A stretch of DNA of 12,343 nt from JADYZU01 sp964443055 (lineage in GTDB: Bacteria; Pseudomonadota; Alphaproteobacteria; Rhodobacterales; Rhodobacteraceae): contig CAYUBT010000074.1 in the NCBI GenBank assembly GCA_964443055.1, forward strand, positions 1 to 12,343, given 5' to 3'. How positions within the stretch are numbered: position 1 is the stretch's first letter; each line of letters begins with the position of its first letter. A model generated the notes under the pieces. That model ran no database searches and had not been told where the DNA came from. It was given only the letters and a program-made list of their open reading frames with translations. Shown one piece after another: positions 6,139 to 12,343 of this stretch. The translations under genes were made by a program, and so were the position numbers.

Positions 6139-7307
6139 GGGATACTTCCGGACAGACGCAGGCCGCCGTGGCGGGCGAGGAGGGCACGGGCCGCCCGCAG
6201 CCCCGGGGGCTCACCGCCTGCGCCGAGCCGCTCCATCGTGATTGCCATCGCCGCCTGCTGCGGGCGGGGATCTGCGAGCGTGGCGAGAAGCGCATCGGCC
6301 ATCGGTCCGGGCTGGCAGGCGCGGCCGATGAATTCGGGGATCACGCGGGTCTCGCTGACGAGATTCACGAGGTTGACGGTATCGGTGCGCAGCATCCGGC
6401 TGATGATCATGCGCGACAGCGGGGCCATGTCATAGCCGATCACCATCGGCGTGGCATTGGCTGCAAGCTCCAGCGCCACCGTGCCCGACGCGGCGAGCGC
6501 GGCATCGGCCGCCCGGAAAGCAGCGCGCTTGTCATGGCCTCCGGCGTCGTCGGCGGGGTCGATCAGGAGCGGGGCGACCGGCCAGCCCTGCACCTGTCCG
6601 CGAACGAGAGCGGCGACCGGGGCAGCCATGGGCAGGACGATGCGCATGTCCGGGTGGTGGACGGCGACGCGGGCCAGTGTCTCGCCGAAACGGGGGGCGA
6701 GGCGGGCGACCTCCCCCACGCGCGATCCTGGCAAGGCAAGGACCAGGGGCGCACCGCCGATCCCGTGGCGGGCGCGGAAGGCGGCTGCCTCCGCGTCGCT
6801 CGCCAGCCGCCCGGTCGTGACCGGATGGCCCACGAAGTCACAGTCCATCCCGGCCGCTTGCATCAGCGGCGGCTCGAAGGGCAGGAGCGCGAGGACATGG
6901 TCGATGAAAGGGGCCATGCGGGCGGCGCGGCCGGGACGCCATGCCCAGACCGAGGGGGCGACGTAATGGCTTGTCGGAACGGGGATGCGGGCACGGGCGG
7001 CGCGGGCGACGCGCAGGCAGAAGTCGGGGCTGTCGATGGTCAGGAGCAGGTCGGGGCGTGTCGCGGCGACGGAATCGGCCAGTTCGCGGATGCGGCGCCT
7101 GAGGTGGAGATAACGCGGCAGGATCTCGGCCAGCCCCATGAGCGAGAGTTCCTCCATTGGAAAACGGCTCTGCAGCCCCCGCGCCTGCATCGCCGGCCCG
7201 CCCACGCCGTCGAATGTCACATCGGGCGCGAGGCTCCGCAGTCCGTCCATCACGGCCGCGCCGAGATTGTCGCCCGAAGCCTCGCCCGCGATGACGAAGA
7301 CCCTCAT
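6129..7307 (-). CDS. lpxB: Lipid-A-disaccharide synthase LpxB
   Basis: Joins UDP-2,3-diacylglucosamine to lipid X (2,3-diacylglucosamine 1-phosphate) to make the beta-1,6 disaccharide of lipid A, at the inner face of the cytoplasmic membrane (glycosyltransferase family 19). Seen: N-terminal AGEASGDNLGA (7-17), DGVGGPAM (33-40), the MGLAEILPR segment (57-65), the conserved IDSPDF (91-96) containing the family's key Asp, SHYVAPSVWAWRPGR (113-127), and VGHPV (159-163). Length 392 is normal. The ATG overlaps the lpxI stop in an ATGA arrangement, with a G-rich ribosome site (GGGGGGTGA) just upstream, which implies translational coupling. It is the last gene of the envelope operon; its stop lies in the hairpin shared with mnmA. 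Confidence 0.97.
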   Translation of the reverse strand: MRVFVIAGEASGDNLGAAVMDGLRSLAPDVTFDGVGGPAMQARGLQSRFPMEELSLMGLAEILPRYLHLRRRIRELADSVAATRPDLLLTIDSPDFCLRVARAARARIPVPTSHYVAPSVWAWRPGRAARMAPFIDHVLALLPFEPPLMQAAGMDCDFVGHPVTTGRLASDAEAAAFRARHGIGGAPLVLALPGSRVGEVARLAPRFGETLARVAVHHPDMRIVLPMAAPVAALVRGQVQGWPVAPLLIDPADDAGGHDKRAAFRAADAALAASGTVALELAANATPMVIGYDMAPLSRMIISRMLRTDTVNLVNLVSETRVIPEFIGRACQPGPMADALLATLADPRPQQAAMAITMERLGAGGEPPGLRAARALLARHGGLRLSGSIPGG

Positions 7308-8098
7308 GGGGTCACCCCCCAGAGAAAGAGCCCCTCCTCGTCCAGACGGCGGACCAGTTCCCCGCGACCGATCACCAATGTCCCGCCCGCGACGGCAACG
7401 ATCCCTTCGAGCCCCGCATGCGCCGCGCCGGTGGCCGTCTCCGGGCCGATGGCGGGCATGTCGACGCGCAGTTCCTGGCCCGGCTTCGGCCCCTTGAAGA
7501 GGAAGCCGCCCTGCCCCGGTGGCAGCGCGGCCAGCATCGCGTCGGTGCCTTCAGGCCCTTCGCGGGCGATCACCTTCCCGCTTCGCAACACGCAGGCCTG
7601 GCCCGTATCGGCGCGGCCCATGTCGGCAAGAGTTGCACGGGCGAGTGGCAGGGCGGCGGCGATCTCCTTGCCGGGACGGGCGCGCGTGGGGATGCCCTCT
7701 GTCGCCAGCAGGTCAGGGGCGATGGTGTCGGCACCGATGATCGTGAAGCCCTGCGCCTCGAGCAGCCGGGTGATCCTGCGCAATGTGCTGTCATCACCCT
7801 GCGGCAGGGCCTCCTGCAGGGCCGCGAACAGCGGCGCGGTCGCCGCATCCACCGCCGCCGGGTCGATCTGCGGGCGGCGCACCAGCCCTGCCATGCAGAG
7901 GCGGTGCACCCCGCGCACCTGGAGGGCGGCCAGAAGCGTGCCCAATGTCTCGAGCCGGAAATCGATTCGTTCGAGCCCCTCGGGCACCTCCGGCGCGAAA
8001 CCGTCGAGCGCGCAGATCACCGGCGTCTCGCCCCGCGCGATCAGGCGGCGGGCGAGGATACCCGGCAGGTCGCCGGTCCCGGCGATCAGCGCGATCAT
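7304..8098 (-). CDS. lpxI: UDP-2,3-diacylglucosamine pyrophosphatase LpxI (DUF1009)
   Basis: Hydrolyses UDP-2,3-diacylglucosamine to lipid X and UMP, step four of lipid A synthesis. LpxI is the alphaproteobacterial, structurally unrelated replacement of LpxH. Seen: the N-terminal IALIAGTGDLPGILA glycine-rich motif (2-16), DFRLETLGTLLAAL (46-59), MAGLVRRP (69-76), GADTIAPDLLA (122-132), and the C-terminal catalytic half with FLFKGPKPGQELRVDMPAIGPET (199-221), where Asp213 sits in the DMPAIG motif that I take to hold the catalytic Asp. Length 264 is close to the family norm. Both ends overlap neighbours by four bases (ATGA), with lpxA before and lpxB after, which fits its place in the pathway between them. 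Confidence 0.95.
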   Translation of the reverse strand: MIALIAGTGDLPGILARRLIARGETPVICALDGFAPEVPEGLERIDFRLETLGTLLAALQVRGVHRLCMAGLVRRPQIDPAAVDAATAPLFAALQEALPQGDDSTLRRITRLLEAQGFTIIGADTIAPDLLATEGIPTRARPGKEIAAALPLARATLADMGRADTGQACVLRSGKVIAREGPEGTDAMLAALPPGQGGFLFKGPKPGQELRVDMPAIGPETATGAAHAGLEGIVAVAGGTLVIGRGELVRRLDEEGLFLWGVTP

Positions 8099-8892
8099 TC
8101 CGGCGTCAGGAACTGGCGCTCGCTCGGGCCGAGGACGAAGGCCGCGACCTCACGGACAAGCGCGCTGTCGCTGTCCCCGAGGGCCCGGGCGCGCTCGCGA
8201 AAGGAGCCTTCGCCTGCGCGCAAGGTCTCGAACGCCTCATGCAATGCGGCGATCTCGGCCCGCGAGGCCCCGCGGCGCTTCAGCCCCACCAGATTGAGTG
8301 CCTCGAGCGCGCCACGCGGACCCTGGACGAGACCATGAGGAATCACGTCATGGGCGACCATCGCCAGCGCGCCGATCATCGCCCCACGCCCGATACGCAC
8401 GAATTGATGGATGCCCGCAAGTCCGCCGATGATCGCATCGTCGCCGATCACGCAATGGCCTGCGACAGCGGCACAATTGACCACGATCACCCGGTCACCG
8501 ACCTGCGCGTCATGGGCGATGTGGCAGCCTGCCATCAACAGGCAGTCGTCGCCGATCCGCGTCGTGCCGCCGCCACCCGCCGTGCCGATGTTCACGGTGA
8601 CATGCTCGCGGATGCGCACCCTTGCACCGATGCGCAGCGCGGTGTGTTCGCCCGCGAATTTCAGATCCTGCGGCACCTCGCCCACGACGGCGAAGGAGAA
8701 GATCACGCCATCCGCGCCGATTTCGGTGTCGCCGGTGATCACCGCATGTGATTTCACCTCGACGCCCTGGCCGAGAACCACCTCGGGGCCGATCAGGGCG
8801 AACGGGCCGATGCGGCAATCCGCGCCGATCCGGGCCCCCTCCTCGACCACGGCCGAGGGGTGGATGGTGGCGTCAGGGTGGATGAGACCCAT
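8095..8892 (-). CDS. lpxA: UDP-N-acetylglucosamine acyltransferase LpxA
   Basis: First step of lipid A synthesis: moves an R-3-hydroxyacyl chain from acyl carrier protein to the 3-OH of UDP-GlcNAc; a cytoplasmic trimer. Seen: left-handed beta-helix hexapeptide repeats through about residue 190, VPQDLKFAGE (73-82), catalytic His127 with His124 in CHIAHD, His146 (AGH), HQF at 162-164, and NLVGLKRRG (200-208) before the helical C-terminal domain. Length 265 is normal. At the site aligned with E. coli Gly173, which sets acyl length, this protein has Ala175. The ATG shares one base with the fabZ stop (TGATG) and has AGGGAA upstream as ribosome site. Overlaps lpxI by four bases. Confidence 0.97.
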   Translation of the reverse strand: MGLIHPDATIHPSAVVEEGARIGADCRIGPFALIGPEVVLGQGVEVKSHAVITGDTEIGADGVIFSFAVVGEVPQDLKFAGEHTALRIGARVRIREHVTVNIGTAGGGGTTRIGDDCLLMAGCHIAHDAQVGDRVIVVNCAAVAGHCVIGDDAIIGGLAGIHQFVRIGRGAMIGALAMVAHDVIPHGLVQGPRGALEALNLVGLKRRGASRAEIAALHEAFETLRAGEGSFRERARALGDSDSALVREVAAFVLGPSERQFLTPE

Positions 8893-9371
8893 CAGGCGGT
8901 TCCCTGCAGGTCCAGCATGGCAGTGAATTCGGATTCGGCCGCCAGTTCGCCGTCGACCCGCGCCTCGCCCCGGAACTTCCAGACCTTGCCGCCCGCACGT
9001 CCGCGCAGGGTCGTCACCTCCATGACGAGCTGATCGCCCGGCACGACCATGCGGCGGAACTTCACGCCCTCGATCGACATGAAATAGATCAGCAGGTTAC
9101 CATCGGTGAGCCCCAGCGTCGCCCCGACCATGACCGCCGCCGTCTGGGCCATCGCCTCGACGATGGTGACACCGGGCATGACGGGGCGACCCGGAAAGTG
9201 GCCGGTGAAATGCGGTTCGTTCATCGACACGTTCTTGATGCCCACAGCGCGGGCGAGCCCGTCGATCTCGGTCAGGCGGTCGACCAGCAGAAAGGGATAG
9301 CGATGCGGGAGGATGCGCTGGATGAGGGCGATATCGGCCTCGCGCGGAGTTTCGGCGGCGTTGTCCTGCAT
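8892..9371 (-). CDS. fabZ: 3-hydroxyacyl-ACP dehydratase FabZ
   Basis: Dehydrates beta-hydroxyacyl-ACP in fatty acid elongation and shares its substrate pool with LpxA, the next gene. Hot-dog fold enzyme of 159 residues. Seen: the family signature LPHRYPFLLVDR (21-32), active-site His58 in EPHFTGHFPGRPVMPG and Glu72 in VEAMAQTAAV, and the C-terminal KVWKFRGEARVDGELAAE strand region (129-146). The start is supported by GAGGA eight to nine bases before the ATG. It is separated from skp by 76 bases, the largest gap in the operon, in which I find no convincing promoter or terminator and where lpxD would stand in E. coli. It overlaps lpxA by one base. Confidence 0.96.
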   Translation of the reverse strand: MQDNAAETPREADIALIQRILPHRYPFLLVDRLTEIDGLARAVGIKNVSMNEPHFTGHFPGRPVMPGVTIVEAMAQTAAVMVGATLGLTDGNLLIYFMSIEGVKFRRMVVPGDQLVMEVTTLRGRAGGKVWKFRGEARVDGELAAESEFTAMLDLQGTA

Positions 9372-9447
9372 GAGGTATCCTCTGGCTGTCGCTTGGCTTG
9401 GCGGACCGGCGCCTCGTTAGCGTGAAGCGCGGATTGCGGCAAGGCGC

Positions 9448-10017
9448 TCAGGGTGCGGGAGCCGGTCCGGGGCCCGCTCCGTCGCCGATGGCGGCGTCGA
9501 TGGCCGCGATGGCGTCCTCGGTCAGATCGACCGTGCCGAGTGCCAGAAAGACCGAACGCCGGTCAAGGATCACGCTGGCACCCGCCTCACGCATCAACTC
9601 GCCCAGAACCGGCGCGGCGGCTGAAAGGAAAGCGTCCCGGCCCTGGGTGAGATGTTCCTGCAAGGCGCGTTCCTTGGCGTCCTGTTCGGCGCGGATTGCC
9701 TGCACGCGGGCGTCGAAGGCCTCGGCCTCGGCGCGGAAGTCCCCGGGTTCCATCGTGGCGCGACGGTCGGTGAGCGCCTGTTCCTCGGCGGTGAGTTCGG
9801 CCTCGATGCGGCGGTTTTCCGCCCCGAGTTCCTCGGTTGCCGCGCGGTATTCCTCGGCCACGCGATGACCGAAGAGCGATTCCGTGAAGAGCCGGTCTGT
9901 ATCGATGGTCAGGACCGCGCCGCCGGGCACGGGCACGACCTGCAGGTCGCCCTGCCCCTCCTGCGCGGCCAGCGGCGCGGTGGAAAGGGCAAGGGCAATG
10001 AGCGCCGCGCGAAACAT
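9448..10017 (-). CDS. skp: OmpH/Skp-family periplasmic chaperone
   Basis: Skp/OmpH trimers hold unfolded outer-membrane proteins in the periplasm and hand them to the BAM complex. Seen: a signal peptide (MFRAALIALALSTAPLAA, predicted cut before Gln19), a conserved beta-strand start (GGAVLTIDTDRLFTESLFG, 32-50), then a long charged helical arm rich in Glu, Arg and Ala (about 55-125) expected to form a coiled-coil tentacle, and a closing segment with VILDRRSVFLA (148-158) typical of the family. The tail PGPAPAP is low complexity. Length 189 is normal. Its very strong ribosome site overlaps the bamA stop codon, 8 bases separating the genes. Sequence divergence in this family is high, so the call rests on architecture plus position after bamA. 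Confidence 0.9.
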   Translation of the reverse strand: MFRAALIALALSTAPLAAQEGQGDLQVVPVPGGAVLTIDTDRLFTESLFGHRVAEEYRAATEELGAENRRIEAELTAEEQALTDRRATMEPGDFRAEAEAFDARVQAIRAEQDAKERALQEHLTQGRDAFLSAAAPVLGELMREAGASVILDRRSVFLALGTVDLTEDAIAAIDAAIGDGAGPGPAPAP

Positions 10018-10028
10018 CCTCCCTCCTA
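10018..10028 (-). promoter_or_regulatory. Strong Shine-Dalgarno of skp built on the bamA stop codon
   Basis: The minus strand reads TAGGAGGGAGG directly before the skp ATG; TAG is the bamA stop. Two overlapping GGAGG cores are present. This makes termination on bamA and initiation on skp almost coincident and favours translational coupling. Confidence 0.75.
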
Positions 10029-12332
10029 GAAGGTGGTCGCGATGGTCAGGTCGAAGCTGCGCGGCCGGTCGAACTCCTGCGCGTCAAGCGCCTCGCTGAA
10101 GTTGAAGCGCAGCGGGCCGATCGGCGTTGTCCAGAAGATCGAGAGACCCGCGACGGTGCGGGGGGTGAAGTCGTTGTAGAGGACTTGGTTCGGAGCCAGA
10201 GGCGAAATATTCCCTACCTCCCACAATGACCCGTAGTCGATGAAGGCCCCGCCGCTGATCCCGTATTCCTCGGGCAGGCCGAGCGGGAATTCGGTCTCGA
10301 GCCGGACAACCGCATAGGCGTTGCCGCCGAGCGCATCGTCAGTCACGGCATCACGCGGGCCGATCCCGCCGGGCTCGAAGCCGCGCATGATGCGGCTGCC
10401 CATGAAGAAACGGTCGGTGACGCGGCTCGAACCGTCCATGTAATGCAGATAGCCGCCCTCGAACGTGGCCCGAAGCGTGACGTTCTCGCCCCAGACGCGG
10501 GTTTCGGCGCTTGCGAGGGCGGTGGTCTTCACGAAGCTTGCATCGCCCGCGCCATATTCCTGGCCGAACCGCAACACGAAGCCGGTATTCGGGTCGATCC
10601 CGGTGCGGCGGGTGTCGTAAGTGTATGTATAGCCGATGGAATTGGTCCAGATACCGCCCTCGTTGGCCTCGCGATGGATGATCTGGCTGGCGCCGGGGTC
10701 GGGAGGAGGGCCGGGATCGGCGACCTGCACATCCTGAATGTCGCCATAGGTCAGCGCATAATAGACCGACAGCCGCCCGTTCTCGCTCACCGGGAAGGCG
10801 AGCGACGGTGACAGGCGGAAATTCTCGGTGTTGTAGAGCGCGTAATCGCTGTTCGTCGTGCGATATTCGAGGCCGAAGCCGAACCGCAGGTCGCGGCCAA
10901 GGAAGTTCGGCTCGGCGAAGTTGAAGCTCAGCACCCGGTTCTGTTCGCCGGTCGAAAGATCGAAGTTCAGCGTCTGGCCCCGGCCCATGAAATTGCGCTC
11001 GGCAAAGGACGCCAGCAGCGAGAATCCGCTGTCTGACGAGAAATTCGCCCCGAAGGACAGCGAGCCGGTGGGCTGTTCGACGACATCGACGTCGATCACG
11101 ACCTGATCGGCGCTGGAGCCCTGGCGGGCATTCACATCGGCGGCGGCGAAATAGCCGAGCGCGCGGATGCGTTCCGCACTCTCGCGGATCGTGCGCGGGT
11201 TGAACGGGTCACCCTCGACGGCGGTGAACTGGTTGCGGATCACCCGGTCCTGGGTGGTGGCGTTGCCCTCGATGTCGATCCGTTCGACGAAGATCCGGTC
11301 TCCGCGCACCAGCGCGAATTCGACATTCAGCTCGAGGTCGCGATCATTGCGCGTGATGCGCGGCTCGACCCGCACGAAATTGAGCCCCATCCGCGTGGCA
11401 AGGCGCTCGATCCGGGCAATGTCCTGTTCGATGCTGACGGGCGAATAGGTCTGGCCGCGGCGCAGATTCAGCACCTGACGGAAGACTGCGGGATCCGCCT
11501 CGGGCAGGCTGCTCGTCACCGAGACATCACCGAAGGTGAAGCGCTGCCCCTCCTGGATGTTGTAGGTAATGAGATAGCCGTCGCGCTCCTGGGTGAGCTG
11601 CACGTCGATATTCTGCACCGTGAAATCGGCGAAGCCGCGCGAGCGGTAGAAATCGGTGAGCATCTGCCGGTCGGCGTTGATCCGTTCGGGCGAGAAGGTG
11701 TCACGCGAGATGATGGCCCGCAGGAGGCCCGCCTGCCGCGTCTCAAGCACATTGCGCAGCCGGTAGTTGCCGAAGGAGCGGTTGCCCACGAAGGTGATCC
11801 GCTCGACCTCGGAGATGCCGCCCTCGCTGATCTGGAACACCAGGTCGACGCGATTGTCGGGGTGGCGGATGATCGCGGGCGAGACCACGGCATTGACGCG
11901 GCCCGATTCGGCATAGGCGGCGGTGATCGCGGCCACGTCGGCCTCGGCCGTGGCGGGATTGAAGACATGGCGCGGCAGCGACTGGACAAGCTGCGCAAGC
12001 TCAGCGTCGCGCAGGCTGCGGTTGCCCTCGAAGGCGATGCGGGTGATCGTCGGATATTCGACCACGCGGATGATGAGGGTGCTCCCCTGGGGCACGACCT
12101 CGACGCTCTCGAACAGGCCCGACTGGCGGATGCGCTGCGCTGCGTCGTTCAGGGCACCCGCGCTCAGCGCCTGACCGCGCGAGATGCCCGCCTCGGTGAG
12201 GATCGTTCCGGTGTCGATACGGGCGTTGCCCTCGACCTGGATGTTCGAGAAACTGAACTGCTGCGCCACCGCGGGCCAGGCGGCGACCAGAAGAACGGCC
12301 CCTGCCCCGCGCAGGATTCCACGCGTCGACAT
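10026..12332 (-). CDS. bamA: Outer membrane protein assembly factor BamA
   Basis: Omp85-family core of the BAM complex, which folds beta-barrel proteins into the outer membrane. Seen in 768 residues: signal peptide (cut predicted after AVA, before Gln24), five POTRA domains (about 26-95, 96-172, 173-264, 267-344 and 347-420; for example VEGNARIDTGTI, FEGNRSLRDAEL, FVGNRSFGNYRL, IEGNATTQDRVI), and a 16-strand barrel from about 425 with the invariant RGF at 650-652 (IMRGFEPGGIGPRD) and a C-terminal beta signal ending in Phe768. Length is usual. A Pro-rich stretch at 537-548 probably lies in an extracellular loop. The ATG at 12332 is chosen because it begins a good signal peptide; only 11 bases upstream are visible, so what precedes it (often rseP) is unknown. 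First visible gene of the envelope operon. Confidence 0.97.
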   Translation of the reverse strand: MSTRGILRGAGAVLLVAAWPAVAQQFSFSNIQVEGNARIDTGTILTEAGISRGQALSAGALNDAAQRIRQSGLFESVEVVPQGSTLIIRVVEYPTITRIAFEGNRSLRDAELAQLVQSLPRHVFNPATAEADVAAITAAYAESGRVNAVVSPAIIRHPDNRVDLVFQISEGGISEVERITFVGNRSFGNYRLRNVLETRQAGLLRAIISRDTFSPERINADRQMLTDFYRSRGFADFTVQNIDVQLTQERDGYLITYNIQEGQRFTFGDVSVTSSLPEADPAVFRQVLNLRRGQTYSPVSIEQDIARIERLATRMGLNFVRVEPRITRNDRDLELNVEFALVRGDRIFVERIDIEGNATTQDRVIRNQFTAVEGDPFNPRTIRESAERIRALGYFAAADVNARQGSSADQVVIDVDVVEQPTGSLSFGANFSSDSGFSLLASFAERNFMGRGQTLNFDLSTGEQNRVLSFNFAEPNFLGRDLRFGFGLEYRTTNSDYALYNTENFRLSPSLAFPVSENGRLSVYYALTYGDIQDVQVADPGPPPDPGASQIIHREANEGGIWTNSIGYTYTYDTRRTGIDPNTGFVLRFGQEYGAGDASFVKTTALASAETRVWGENVTLRATFEGGYLHYMDGSSRVTDRFFMGSRIMRGFEPGGIGPRDAVTDDALGGNAYAVVRLETEFPLGLPEEYGISGGAFIDYGSLWEVGNISPLAPNQVLYNDFTPRTVAGLSIFWTTPIGPLRFNFSEALDAQEFDRPRSFDLTIATTF

Positions 12333-12343
12333 GCCCCATCCGC

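Noticed and set aside
4934..6295. 453-codon open frame on the minus strand opposite mnmA
   Set aside because: Antisense to a complete mnmA and crosses the convergent hairpin and the lpxB end; no domain seen.
5895..8297. 800-codon open frame on the plus strand across lpxB, lpxI and part of mnmA
   Set aside because: It is antisense to well-conserved genes, is rich in Arg/Ala/Pro/Ser and resembles no family; long false frames are common in GC-rich DNA.
9372..9447. Possible promoter, terminator or lpxD remnant between skp and fabZ
   Set aside because: TTGCCG with TAACGA at 17 bases is a poor promoter match, GGCG/CGCC is only a 4-bp stem, and no reading resembles LpxD.
12001..12339. Overlapping frame beginning at ATG 12339 ahead of bamA
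   Set aside because: Out of frame with bamA, no conserved features, and the bamA frame gives a proper signal peptide from 12332.
1..12343. Mobile element, CRISPR array, tRNA/rRNA or defence system
   Set aside because: No direct-repeat arrays, transposase, integrase or structural RNA signatures were seen; all genes are conserved core genes.

Overview
This is a high-GC, densely coding stretch of chromosome from an alphaproteobacterium, most likely of the Rhodobacterales (Rhodobacter/Paracoccus/Roseobacter group). The main support is a CtrA cell-cycle regulator next to its inhibitor SciP (DUF1153), LpxI in place of LpxH in lipid A synthesis, a BamA–OmpH/Skp–fabZ–lpxA–lpxI–lpxB cluster, and an NAD-dependent ligase with an extra charged insert. 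Assignment is by remembered family sequences; no search was run. There is no mobile element, CRISPR array, tRNA or rRNA that I can support, and no gene-free stretch longer than 136 bases.

Left part (1–4836, minus strand): sciP, ctrA, ligA and recG are read in that order. sciP and ctrA make a regulator pair: CtrA is a response regulator that controls cell-cycle, motility or gene-transfer genes, and SciP is a small DNA-binding protein that blocks CtrA-dependent transcription. A promoter-like element with a near-match CtrA box lies inside the 3' end of sciP, so ctrA can probably also be transcribed separately, perhaps autoregulated. ligA and recG (replication and repair) follow. recG stops in frame after 450 codons, about two thirds of the usual length, yet the conserved RecG reading continues in the same frame beyond the stop to the window edge.

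Middle (4837–6138): a 136-base divergent region separates sciP from mnmA (tRNA 2-thiouridylase, plus strand). It holds a good sigma-70-like promoter that fixes the mnmA start at 4973, and another near-match CtrA box. mnmA converges on lpxB; a perfect 9-bp inverted repeat between them is the likely shared terminator.

Right part (6129–12332, minus strand): a tight envelope-biogenesis operon, bamA, skp/ompH, fabZ, lpxA, lpxI, lpxB. The last four genes overlap by 1–4 bases, and the bamA stop codon is part of the skp Shine-Dalgarno sequence. BamA inserts outer-membrane proteins, Skp escorts them through the periplasm, FabZ makes the beta-hydroxyacyl-ACP intermediates' products, and LpxA, LpxI and LpxB carry out steps 1, 4 and 5 of lipid A assembly. 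lpxD, present between skp and fabZ in E. coli, is missing from this position.

I see no novel multi-gene system here. The points that merit a second look are the interrupted recG, the sciP–ctrA regulatory region (promoter, CtrA-like boxes, palindrome and alternative leader hairpins), the LigA insert, and the acyl-chain ruler residue of LpxA.
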